A DNA stretch of 10,989 nt, taken from NCBI GenBank assembly GCA_016791285.1, contig JAEUMX010000076.1, positions 1-10,989 of the forward strand, given 5' to 3'. A program made the position numbers and the translations under genes. This DNA comes from Burkholderiales bacterium (GTDB taxonomy: Bacteria > Pseudomonadota > Gammaproteobacteria > Burkholderiales > JAEUMW01). This document shows positions 1 to 8,124 of the stretch, one piece after another (position 1 is the stretch's first letter; every line of letters begins with the position of its first letter). The notes under the pieces are model-generated. The model was given only the letters and a program-made list of their open reading frames with translations. It was not told the DNA's origin and made no database searches.

Positions 1-3000
1 CAACGGGCAGGTGTTCGTGCTGAACCCGAACGGCGTGCTCTTCGGTCCCGGCGCACAGGTGGACGTGGGCGGGATCGTCGCCTCGACGCTCGGTCTGTCG
101 GACGCCGATTTTCTCGCCGGCCGCTACACGTTCGCCAACGGGGGCGGCGCCGGCTCCGTGGTCAACCGGGGCACGATCCGGGCGGCGGATGGCGGTTACG
201 TCGCACTCCTTGCGCCGCAGGTGACGAACGAAGGTGCGATCGCCGCGCGGCTCGGCACGGTTGCGCTCGGCGCCGGCGATCAAGTCACACTCACGCTCGC
301 GGGCAACAGCTTGGTCGGCTTCGCGGTTGATCAGGCGGCGGTCGCTGCATTGATCGCGAACCGGCAGCTGATCCAGGCCGACGGCGGCGCCGTCGTTCTC
401 TCGGCTCGTGCCAAGGACGCGTTGCTTGCCACCGTCGTCAACAACGAGGGCATTGTCGAGGCGCGCTCGGTGAGCGTCAGGAACGGCGTCATCCGGCTCG
501 AAGGCGGGGCGAGCGGCGTCGTCGCGGTCCGGGGCAGGCTCGATGCGACGGGGGCGAACGCCGGGGAAACCGGTGGCAGCGTGACGATCACAGGTGACAA
601 GGTCGCACTCGCGAACGGCGCGTTGGTCGATGCGTCGGGGCACGCGGGCGGCGGCACAGTGCTCGTCGGGGGCGACTACCAGGGCAGGAACCCGGAAGTG
701 CGCAACGCGAGCCGCAGCTATGTCGGACCGGATGCGGTCGTGCGCGCCGATGCCACTCACAACGGCGAGGGCGGCAGGGTGATCGTGTGGGCGGACGGGG
801 CGACGCAGTTCTACGGCGCGATCAGCGCGCGCGGCGGACCCGGGGGCGGCAACGGCGGCTTCGTCGAGACCAGCGGCAAAGTCACCCTGCAATCGAGCGG
901 CTCGGTGGATGCGAGTGCTGCGAACGGACGTGCGGGGCAATGGCTCCTCGATCCGAACAACATCACGATCCAGACGGCCGGTGCCAATACCAACGTCACT
1001 GCCGGCCCGAACTTCACCACGACCAACGACAGCGCGATCGTCACCACTGGCAGCATCCTGGCCGCGCTCAACGCGGGCACGAGTGTCACCGTCACGACGG
1101 GCAGCGCCGGCGCGAACACCCAGCCCGGCAATATCACGGTCGCGAACGCGATCGCCAAGAACGCGGGCGGCAACGCAGCGCTTACGCTCACCGCGATCAA
1201 CAACATCGTGTTCAACGCGGGCGCGAACGTAAGCTCGACGTCGAATCAGCTCAACCTCACGCTCAATGCGGGCGGAACCATCACGAGCCCGGTCGCGATC
1301 AATACGAACGGCGGCTTGCTCACCTACAACGCGGCGGGTGCCGCGACGCAGTCCGGCGTCATCTCCGGCGCAGGATCCGTGGTGAAGAACGGTGCAGGAA
1401 CGCTCACGCTGTCTGGTGCGAACAGCTACAGCGGTGCAACCTCGATCAACGCGGGCGCGCTCCAGCTAGGCGCCGCCAATCGCATTGCCAATACGAGCGC
1501 GGTGACGGTCGCCAGCGGTGCGACGTTCAACCTCAACAATTTTGCCGAGACGGTTGGCTCGATTGCCGGTGCCGGCACCATCGCGCTGGGTACGGGCACC
1601 CTCACTGCCGGCGGCAACAATACGAGCACGACGTTCTCGGGCGCGGCAACCGGCAGTGGCGGATTGACCAAGACCGGGACGGGCACGTTGACGCTCTCCG
1701 GCGCGAATGCGTACACGGGGGCGACGGCGGTGAACGCGGGGGTGTTGCGGGTGCAGAGCAACACGGCGCTGGGGACGGTGGCGGGGGCGACGACGGTGGC
1801 CTCGGGCGCGGTGCTGGAGGTCGACGGTTCGGGGCTCGCGATTGCCGAGCCGCTCACGCTGACCGGAACCGGCGTGGGTGGAGCCGGGGCGCTGCGCAAT
1901 CTGGCGAACGCGAATACGCTGACCGGAGCGATCACGCTTGGGGCCGGCGGAGCGCGGATCAATTCCAATGGCGGGACGCTGACCATCTCGGGTGCAGGCA
2001 ACATCACCGGGGCCACGCGGCCGTTGAGGGTGGGCGGAGCGGGCAACACTACGATCAGCAAGGCGATCGCCACCACCAGCGGCACGTTCACCAAGGACGG
2101 GGCGGGTACGTTGACGCTCTCCGGCGCGAATGCGTACACGGGGGCGACGGCGGTGAACGCGGGGGTGTTGCGGGTGCAGAGCAACACGGCGCTGGGGACG
2201 GTGGCGGGGACGACGACGGTGGCCTCGGGCGCGGCGCTGGAGTTGAGCGGCAGCGGCCTCGCCATCGCGGAGCTGCTCACGCTGACCGGGACCGGCGTGG
2301 GCGGAGCCGGGGCGCTGCGCAATCTGGCCAACGCGAACACGCTGACCGGAGCGATCACGCTTGGGGCAGGCGGAGCGCGAATCAATTCCGATAGCGGAAC
2401 GCTGACCATCTCGGGTGCAGGCGACATCACCGGGGCCACGCGGCCGTTGCGGGTGGGCGGAGCGGGCAACACTACGATCAGCAAGGCGATCGCCACCACC
2501 AGCGGCACGCTCACCAAGGACGGGGCGGGCACGTTGACGCTCTCCGGCGCGAATGCGTACACGGGGGCGACGGCGGTGAACGCGGGGGTGTTGCGGGTGC
2601 AGAGCAACACGGCGCTGGGAACGGTGGCGGGAACGACGACGGTGGCCGCAGGCGCGGCGCTGGAGTTGAGCGGCAGCGGCCTCGCCATCGCCGAGCCGCT
2701 CACCCTCAACGGGACGGGTGTGGGTGGCAGCGGCGCCCTGCGCAATCTGGCGAGCGCCAACACGATGACCGGAGCAATCGCGCTTGGCGCAACCGGTGCG
2801 CGCATCAACTCCGATGCCGGCACGCTCACCATTTCGGGGGCCGGCAACATCACCGGCAACACCCGTCCGCTCACGGTCGGCGGCGCGGGCAACACGACGA
2901 TCAGCAAGATAATCGCGACCACCAGCGGCACGCTCACCAAGAACGGGACCGGCACGCTGACGTTGTCGGGAGCGAACACCTACACCGGCGCCACCAACGT

Positions 3001-5746
3001 CAATGCAGGAACGCTGATCGCCACCAGCGCGAACGCGCTGGGCACAACCGCGAACGGCACGACGGTCAACGCCGGTGCGACACTCGAGCTCGACGGCACG
3101 CTGACTTACGCGGAGCCGGTTGCGCTCAACAACGCGACGCTCGCGTGGGCGGTGGGCAATCCCACACTCAACGGTGCAGTGGCGCTAACTGGCGGCAATA
3201 CGATCACCGGCGCCGCCGGAACTTTCGCGCTCGGCGGCGTCGTGAGCGGCGCTGGCGGTTTCGACAAGGCCGGCGCGGGCACGCTGGTCGTGTCGGGCAA
3301 CAACACCTACACGGGGCTCACGCAGGTGAGCGCCGGCGTGCTGCAGGTCTCGAGCAGCAACGGGCTGGGCACCACCGCTGGTGCAACCCATGTCGGCGGC
3401 AACGCGCGACTCATCGTGAACGGCGTGGCGATCGGCGCCGAGCCGGTGATACTCGACGGTCCGGGTCTTTTCGGCGCGGGCGCGATCACTTCCAACGGCG
3501 TCGCGTCGCTCGCCGGGCCGATCACGCTTGCCGCCGACTCCGTGATCGCGCCGAATGCCGGATCGGCGTTGAGCCTGACCGGTCCTGTCGATGGCGCTTT
3601 CGGACTCACCACGGGCGGGTTGGGCAGCCTCGGCCTGAACGGCACGGTCGGCGGCACCGCGCCGCTCGCCTTCCTCACCACCGGCGCCACGGGGACGACG
3701 CAGATCAACGCCGGCCTCGTGCGCACGAGCGGCAGCCAGAGCTACAACAATCCCGCTGCCATCGGCGCCGGCGTGACGCTGCAAAGCACGGGCGCCGATC
3801 TTGCCGCCGCGGCGCCGGTCACGGCGACTGCCGGGGTCCTCGCACTGTCCGCTGCCGGCAACGTGAGTTTCGCCAACGCAGCGAACGACTTCGGCACGGC
3901 AGGCATCGCGGCAGGCGGCGACGCGACCCTGGTCGATGCGAACGGGATCGTGCTGGCGGCTTCCACCGTCGGCGGGAACCTCGACCTCACAGCCAGCGGT
4001 GCCATCGCTCAGACCGGTGCGATCAGCGTGGCGGGCACGTCCGACCTAAGCGCCGGTCCAGGGCCGATCGCGCTCACCGGCGCGAACGATTTCGGCGGCG
4101 ATGTCGCGCTCACGACGGCGGGCGCGGCACAGGTGAACGACGTCAACGCGCTCGCGCTCGGCGCCGCCAGCGTCGGCACGCTCACCGCGACCGCAGGCGG
4201 CGGGGTGACCTTGAACGGGACCGTCACCGCGACGGGAGCCGGATCGAGCATCGTGCTCGCCGCACCTACGTTCATCAACAACGCGGGCGCCGCGGCGCTC
4301 GACCCTGGGGCCGGCCGCTGGCTCGTCTACTCGACCGATCCGGCAACGAACGCTTTCGGCGGGCTGGCGAGCGGCAACCAGGCACTGTGGAACCGCGCCT
4401 ATCCCGCTGTCGTCACGGAGCCGGGCAATCGCTATGTCTTCGCGATCCAGCCGACGCTCGCGTTTACCTCGACGGATGTCGCGAAGACCTACGGACAGGA
4501 CGCCACCGCTTTCGTCGCCAGCGCACTGGCGGTGACCGGATTCGTCGACGCGGCGATTTACGGCGGGGTCTTCACCCAGGACACGGCGGCGAACACCTAC
4601 TCGGGCGCGCCGGTGGTGACTTCGCCGGGCTCTCCGGCCACCGCTCCGGCGGCCGGATCGCCGTATGCGATCGCGGTCGACGTGAGTGGCATCACCCCAA
4701 CCACCGGCTATGGCAAGGCGGCCTTCTCGACGGGGGTGCTGACGGTGAATGCGGCGTCGCTCACGATCACTGCCGACAACCAGTCGAAGGTCTACGGCGA
4801 TGCCGACCCGACGCTCACCGCGACCTACACCGGATTGCAGAATGGCGAAACGCCCGCGGTCGTGACCGGGCTGTCGCTCTTCGCGCCGACCGGTGCGGCG
4901 GCCACGGTCAGCGGGAGTCCGCACGCGATCGTCCCGTCCGGCGCGAGCGCCGTGAACTACACGATCTCATATGTCGACGGACTGCTCACCGTCACACCGC
5001 GGCCGGTCACGATCGCGGCCGACCCGCAGACCAAGGTCTACGGGCAGCCCGATCCGGCACTCACCTATGCCGTCGGCGGGGGCGGGCTCGTGTATGGCGA
5101 CGTACTCACGGGCGCGCTCACGCGGGTCAGCGGCGAGACGGTCGCAGCCGGTCCCTATGCCATCCTGCAGGGCACGCTCACGAACGCGGCCAACCCGAAC
5201 TACGACATCGCCTACACCGGCAACGTCCTCGCGATCACGCCGGCGACGCTGACCTATCTCGCGAACGCCGCAACGATCCTCCAGGGCGCGCCGTTCCCCC
5301 CGTTCACGGGGACGGTGCTGGGATTCCAGTGGACCGATACCCAGGCGAACGCGACCACCGGCACGCTCGCGTTCGCCACGACTGCCGCGAGCAACAGCCC
5401 GGCAGGCACGTACCCGATCGATGGCTTCGGGCTCGTCGCCAACTTCGGCAACTACGTCTTCGCGCAGGCGCCCTCGAACGCGACCGCGCTCACGATCGAA
5501 CCGCGTGGCAATTCGGTCCCGCCGGTCGAGTTGCCGCAGGCGTACACGGGCGCGCTGGCGACCGCGGCACAGAGCGAGAGCACGTGCGCCGAGCTGCAAG
5601 CCGACGGGCAGATCGAAACCCTGTGCGGCGCGCAGCAGAATTTCAGGTCGTCCGAGCAGGTGAACCTCGTGCCGGGGTGGCGGCGCGTCATCGAGCTCGG
5701 CCGCGCAGCGCTGACCGTGGAGGGGGAAGGCATGCGTACCCCTTAG
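1..5746 (+). CDS. TpsA-type filamentous haemagglutinin/adhesin exoprotein, 5' partial
   Basis: Large secreted surface protein of a two-partner secretion system, probably an adhesin. Residues are numbered from the codon at base 11. The reading frame is open to the left edge (N-G-Q precede), so the signal peptide and early TPS domain are missing. The visible part opens with the TPS signature NPNG (5-8), then FHA-like beta-helix to the conserved FVETSGK (284-290) and WLLDPNNITI (from 311). PATR motifs of the form GTLTLSGANxYTGAT begin near 465, 560, 701, 842, 983 and 1092. A conserved RWLVYS linker (W1437) precedes four MBG/YDG-like repeats near 1483, 1584, 1666 and 1747. The last 80 residues hold C1859 and C1872, the only cysteines in the visible protein. 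Composition is rich in G, A, T, N and S, as in beta-solenoids. The stop is TAG, and tpsB follows 65 bp downstream. Export family is confident; the adhesin role is inferred. Confidence 0.93.
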   Translation, partial: NGQVFVLNPNGVLFGPGAQVDVGGIVASTLGLSDADFLAGRYTFANGGGAGSVVNRGTIRAADGGYVALLAPQVTNEGAIAARLGTVALGAGDQVTLTLAGNSLVGFAVDQAAVAALIANRQLIQADGGAVVLSARAKDALLATVVNNEGIVEARSVSVRNGVIRLEGGASGVVAVRGRLDATGANAGETGGSVTITGDKVALANGALVDASGHAGGGTVLVGGDYQGRNPEVRNASRSYVGPDAVVRADATHNGEGGRVIVWADGATQFYGAISARGGPGGGNGGFVETSGKVTLQSSGSVDASAANGRAGQWLLDPNNITIQTAGANTNVTAGPNFTTTNDSAIVTTGSILAALNAGTSVTVTTGSAGANTQPGNITVANAIAKNAGGNAALTLTAINNIVFNAGANVSSTSNQLNLTLNAGGTITSPVAINTNGGLLTYNAAGAATQSGVISGAGSVVKNGAGTLTLSGANSYSGATSINAGALQLGAANRIANTSAVTVASGATFNLNNFAETVGSIAGAGTIALGTGTLTAGGNNTSTTFSGAATGSGGLTKTGTGTLTLSGANAYTGATAVNAGVLRVQSNTALGTVAGATTVASGAVLEVDGSGLAIAEPLTLTGTGVGGAGALRNLANANTLTGAITLGAGGARINSNGGTLTISGAGNITGATRPLRVGGAGNTTISKAIATTSGTFTKDGAGTLTLSGANAYTGATAVNAGVLRVQSNTALGTVAGTTTVASGAALELSGSGLAIAELLTLTGTGVGGAGALRNLANANTLTGAITLGAGGARINSDSGTLTISGAGDITGATRPLRVGGAGNTTISKAIATTSGTLTKDGAGTLTLSGANAYTGATAVNAGVLRVQSNTALGTVAGTTTVAAGAALELSGSGLAIAEPLTLNGTGVGGSGALRNLASANTMTGAIALGATGARINSDAGTLTISGAGNITGNTRPLTVGGAGNTTISKIIATTSGTLTKNGTGTLTLSGANTYTGATNVNAGTLIATSANALGTTANGTTVNAGATLELDGTLTYAEPVALNNATLAWAVGNPTLNGAVALTGGNTITGAAGTFALGGVVSGAGGFDKAGAGTLVVSGNNTYTGLTQVSAGVLQVSSSNGLGTTAGATHVGGNARLIVNGVAIGAEPVILDGPGLFGAGAITSNGVASLAGPITLAADSVIAPNAGSALSLTGPVDGAFGLTTGGLGSLGLNGTVGGTAPLAFLTTGATGTTQINAGLVRTSGSQSYNNPAAIGAGVTLQSTGADLAAAAPVTATAGVLALSAAGNVSFANAANDFGTAGIAAGGDATLVDANGIVLAASTVGGNLDLTASGAIAQTGAISVAGTSDLSAGPGPIALTGANDFGGDVALTTAGAAQVNDVNALALGAASVGTLTATAGGGVTLNGTVTATGAGSSIVLAAPTFINNAGAAALDPGAGRWLVYSTDPATNAFGGLASGNQALWNRAYPAVVTEPGNRYVFAIQPTLAFTSTDVAKTYGQDATAFVASALAVTGFVDAAIYGGVFTQDTAANTYSGAPVVTSPGSPATAPAAGSPYAIAVDVSGITPTTGYGKAAFSTGVLTVNAASLTITADNQSKVYGDADPTLTATYTGLQNGETPAVVTGLSLFAPTGAAATVSGSPHAIVPSGASAVNYTISYVDGLLTVTPRPVTIAADPQTKVYGQPDPALTYAVGGGGLVYGDVLTGALTRVSGETVAAGPYAILQGTLTNAANPNYDIAYTGNVLAITPATLTYLANAATILQGAPFPPFTGTVLGFQWTDTQANATTGTLAFATTAASNSPAGTYPIDGFGLVANFGNYVFAQAPSNATALTIEPRGNSVPPVELPQAYTGALATAAQSESTCAELQADGQIETLCGAQQNFRSSEQVNLVPGWRRVIELGRAALTVEGEGMRTP
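1688..2956 (+). repeat. Three tandem 423-bp coding repeats (141 aa each) inside tpsA
   Basis: Units start at 1688, 2111 and 2534, and a diverged partial unit continues from 2957. The period is exactly 423 bp, so the frame is kept. The first 86 bp are identical in all three units, and units 1 and 2 agree for the first 99 bp. Unit 3 diverges strongly in its second half. Each unit encodes a PATR motif (LTLSGANAYTGATAVNAG) followed by about 115 residues of further beta-strand sequence that includes TLTISGAG. The array would add or remove whole solenoid turns by unequal recombination. Confidence 0.93.
4457..5497 (+). repeat. Four MBG/YDG-type protein repeats near the TpsA C terminus
   Basis: Four related units of about 80-100 residues start at residues 1483, 1584, 1666 and 1747 of the visible TpsA. 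Units 1-3 open with a strand ending in K-T/V-Y-G (AKTYGQD, SKVYGDADP, TKVYGQPDP) and close with GVLTV, GLLTV and NVLAI strands. Unit 4 (ATILQGAPFPPFTGTV) is degenerate and lacks the KxYG box. This is the MBG/YDG family of immunoglobulin-like beta modules common in secreted bacterial adhesins, where they probably act as a stalk near the cell-proximal end. Similarity is at protein level only; the DNA copies are well diverged, unlike the 423-bp repeats. Confidence 0.8.
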
Positions 5747-5811
5747 GATCCGCTCGGGCAATTCACCCCTGCATTGCAACAAGAAGAACTCAGCCCCGAT
5801 ACCGATAGACC

Positions 5812-7503
5812 ATGTCTTCGACCTCCCGTGCCGCCCCTGCGGCCGTGCTTGTCCTGGCGCTCAACGGCGCGCCGGCGCTGGCTCAGGTCCTCCCGCCCGA
5901 CATCGGCACGACCATCCGCGAGATCGAGCAGCGACGCCCCGAAGTGCCACCGGAGCGACGTCCGTCGCTGCAGGTGGAGCAACCGGCACGACCGGCCCTG
6001 CAGGCGCCGCCGGACGCGCGCTTTCCGGTCCAGGGGTTTCGCATCACGGGCGCGAGTGCGTTCCCGTCCGCGGAACTGCTTCCTCTCGTGCACGAATTCG
6101 AAGGCCGCGATCTCGGTCTCGCGGATCTCGAACAGGCAGCCGCGCGGATCACCGACTTCTATCGAGAGCGCGGTTACCTCGTCGCGCGCGCATACGTGCC
6201 GGCGCAGGAGATTACGAGCGGCGAGGTGGAGATCGCAGTCCTGGAGGGGCGCTTCGGCGCGCTCGAGCTGCGCAATACGTCGCGGCTCTCCGATGATCTC
6301 GTGAGGGACACGCTGGGTGAGGCGGCAACCGGCGCCGTGATCCGGCAGGCGCCGCTCGAGCGGGAACTGCTGCTGCTCAAGGATCTGGCCGGGGTTGCCA
6401 CCGCCGCCACGCTCAAACCCGGCGCGGAGGTCGGAACGTCGGACCTCGTCGTGGCCATCACGCCGACCCGCACCTTCACCGGCACGCTGGAGGCAGACAA
6501 CTACGGCAACCGCTACACCGGCAGCCTGCGGCTGGGCGGCAGTGTGGCGGCGGCGAACCTCGCTGGTCGTGGCGATCTTCTTTCCGTGCGCGGGCTCGTG
6601 ACGGAGGAAACCGACCTCTGGTACGGCCGCGCGGCCTATCAGGTCCCGGTCTCCGGCAACGGTCTGCGGCTGGGCGGGGCGTTCTCCCGCACCTACTACA
6701 CGCTGGGCCGGCAGTTCGCTGCGCTCGACGCGAACGGCAACGCCAACATCTACAGCCTCTTTGGCGTCTATCCCGCGATCCGCTCCACGCGCGGCAATCT
6801 CGATGCGCAGCTCACCCTGGATTACCTCGACCTCGACGATCAAGTCAATGCAGCGGATACGTTCAACCGGCGCTGGATCCGTTCCTCCTCGCTCGGGCTG
6901 AACGGGAACGTGCGCGACGACCTCCTCGGCGGCGGCGTCAACGCGGCGTCGGTCGCCTATGTCAACGGCTATCTCCAGTTCCGCGATGAAGCCGCATTTC
7001 TGATCGACCAGCGCACCACGCAGTCGGCGGGGAGCTTCGACAAGGTCGCCTACTCGGCGCTTCGCCTGCAGCGCTTCACGGACATGCTCCAGCTCTACCT
7101 CGGCATCCAGGGCCAGTTTGCCGGCAAGAATCTGGATCCCTCGCAGAAGTTCGTGCTGGGCGGTCCGAACGGCGTGCGCGCGTATCCGCAGGGCGAGGGG
7201 GTGGGTGACGACGGATTTCTCGGCACGGCCGAATTGCGCTACGCGCTGCCGCCCTGGACCTGGCTCGCGCGGCCGCAGGTGTTCGCGTTCTTCGACGGCG
7301 GCACGATCCGCATCAACCAGGACCAGTTCCGCGCGGGCTTGAACCGCGTGAGTCAGTACGGAGCGGGCATCGGCGCCAACCTGCTCTTCGCGGGCGGGTT
7401 CTCCCTGCGCGGCAGCGTCGCATGGCGGATCGGATCCGAGCCGGTTCCGGGCGTGAGCAACGCCAGCTCACAGGGCTGGATCCAGCTGGTGAAGTTCTTC
7501 TAG
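5812..7503 (+). CDS. TpsB outer-membrane transporter (ShlB/FhaC/HecB family, HMW1B-like)
   Basis: 563-residue POTRA-containing outer-membrane beta-barrel that would translocate the TpsA encoded just upstream. The sequence shows a signal peptide with likely cleavage after A24 (PALA|Q), a short N-terminal helix-like stretch (30-42), POTRA 1 (about 71-146, starting FPVQGFRITG), POTRA 2 (about 150-218) and a 16-stranded-type barrel from about 220. The conserved loop-6 signature GVRAYP lies at 454-459, inside GGPNGVRAYP-GEG-GDDG. The chain ends in VKFF; a terminal Phe is typical of BAM substrates. Length fits the family. The start is fixed within narrow limits by an in-frame TAG at 5806-5808, but I see no good Shine-Dalgarno in front of it. 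Gene order tpsA-tpsB with a 65-bp gap indicates one transcription unit and a cognate pair. Confidence 0.95.
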   Translation: MSSTSRAAPAAVLVLALNGAPALAQVLPPDIGTTIREIEQRRPEVPPERRPSLQVEQPARPALQAPPDARFPVQGFRITGASAFPSAELLPLVHEFEGRDLGLADLEQAAARITDFYRERGYLVARAYVPAQEITSGEVEIAVLEGRFGALELRNTSRLSDDLVRDTLGEAATGAVIRQAPLERELLLLKDLAGVATAATLKPGAEVGTSDLVVAITPTRTFTGTLEADNYGNRYTGSLRLGGSVAAANLAGRGDLLSVRGLVTEETDLWYGRAAYQVPVSGNGLRLGGAFSRTYYTLGRQFAALDANGNANIYSLFGVYPAIRSTRGNLDAQLTLDYLDLDDQVNAADTFNRRWIRSSSLGLNGNVRDDLLGGGVNAASVAYVNGYLQFRDEAAFLIDQRTTQSAGSFDKVAYSALRLQRFTDMLQLYLGIQGQFAGKNLDPSQKFVLGGPNGVRAYPQGEGVGDDGFLGTAELRYALPPWTWLARPQVFAFFDGGTIRINQDQFRAGLNRVSQYGAGIGANLLFAGGFSLRGSVAWRIGSEPVPGVSNASSQGWIQLVKFF

Positions 7504-7559
7504 CCGATTGACTCGGGCGTATACTCGGCTTTTGGTCGCGGTGCAACGCCCGGAAAATC

Positions 7560-8075
7560 ATGGGACATCTGACCACACCTGAAGCCCTGTCGATGCGCTG
7601 GGCCGATCTCGCCAAGGACCCGGCGTTGAGCGATCTGCCCTACAAGATCGAGATCAACCTTTGGGGCAAGGTGGAGATGACGCCGGCGAGCTTTTGGCAC
7701 GGTAGATTGCAGGGATCCATCGCAGCACAGTTCGCCGCGCAACTGCACCACGGCGAGGCGCTGACCGAAGTGCCCATCCTGACCGCGATCGGGGTGCGCG
7801 TTCCCGATGTCGCCTGGGGCTCGAAGGAGTACCTGGAAGCGAACGCCGACGCGTCCCCGGCGCACCGCGCACCCGAGATCTGCGTCGAGATCGTCTCCCC
7901 CGCCAATACGGATGACGAGATCGGACAGAAGATTCGCGCCTATCTGGCGGCCGGGGCGTACGAGGTCTGGATCGTTACCGAGGAAGGACGCATCAGCTAT
8001 CACACTCGTTCGGGTGAGCAGCCGGCCTCCGGCTTTCCGGCCCGGCTGTCGCTGCCGAAGCGCGGCGGCATCTGA
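7560..8075 (+). CDS. Uma2 family (DUF820) PD-(D/E)XK nuclease-like protein
   Basis: 171-residue protein of the Uma2 family, whose fold is that of restriction-endonuclease-like enzymes; its cellular role is not established. Visible hallmarks are an N-terminal EINLWGKVEMTPAS strand pair, H47, the VPDVAW box (D83), CVEIVSP (E110) and K124 in QKIRAYLAAG, followed by YEVWIV. D83, E110 and K124 match the expected catalytic triad, so the active site looks intact. The family is often slightly longer (about 180-200 residues), so the C terminus is short but not obviously broken. It begins 56 bp after tpsB on the same strand; no convincing terminator separates them, so co-transcription is possible. Nothing in the sequence ties it functionally to secretion. 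Confidence 0.85.
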   Translation: MGHLTTPEALSMRWADLAKDPALSDLPYKIEINLWGKVEMTPASFWHGRLQGSIAAQFAAQLHHGEALTEVPILTAIGVRVPDVAWGSKEYLEANADASPAHRAPEICVEIVSPANTDDEIGQKIRAYLAAGAYEVWIVTEEGRISYHTRSGEQPASGFPARLSLPKRGGI

Positions 8076-8108
8076 GCATCCACGCCGTCTATTGGCTTCG
8101 GCATAACC

Positions 8109-8124
8109 TGAAGGTTAGCCTTCA
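8109..8124. terminator. Small hairpin between convergent genes, possible weak terminator
   Basis: TGAAGG-TTAG-CCTTCA is a perfect 6-bp stem with a 4-base loop in the 72-bp gap between the convergent uma2 and ZIP genes. Overlapping alternatives exist (AACCTGAAGGTT at 8105-8116; GTTAG...CTAAC at 8114-8130). There is no T-tract on either strand, so intrinsic termination would be weak. Placement is the main argument for it. Confidence 0.3.

Noticed and set aside
11..13. GTG at 11 as a true start of the exoprotein
   Set aside because: The frame is open to the edge and the residues N-G-Q just before it belong to the conserved TPS-domain motif, so the gene starts outside the window.
1716..1786. Possible G-quadruplex in the G-rich repeat heads
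   Set aside because: G-runs are present but one loop would have to be about 19 bases, outside the usual limit, and the G-richness is explained by codon choice.
787..2394. Second overlapping + frame across the repeat region (535 codons)
   Set aside because: Arginine/glutamine/histidine-rich frame shadow with no recognisable fold.
1426..2979. Long antisense open frame opposite the tpsA repeats (517 codons)
   Set aside because: It repeats with the same 423-bp period as tpsA and gives P/A/V-rich low-complexity protein, so it merely mirrors the sense repeats.
3145..5808. Long open frame on the + strand overlapping tpsA (887 codons)
   Set aside because: Its product is arginine/histidine-rich low-complexity sequence with no domains, the usual shadow of a GC-rich gene read in another frame; tpsA in frame 2 has clear family motifs throughout.
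7508..7525. TTGACT and TATACT upstream of uma2 as a promoter
   Set aside because: The two boxes are only six bases apart, so they cannot form one promoter; TATACT has no good -35 at 17 bp.
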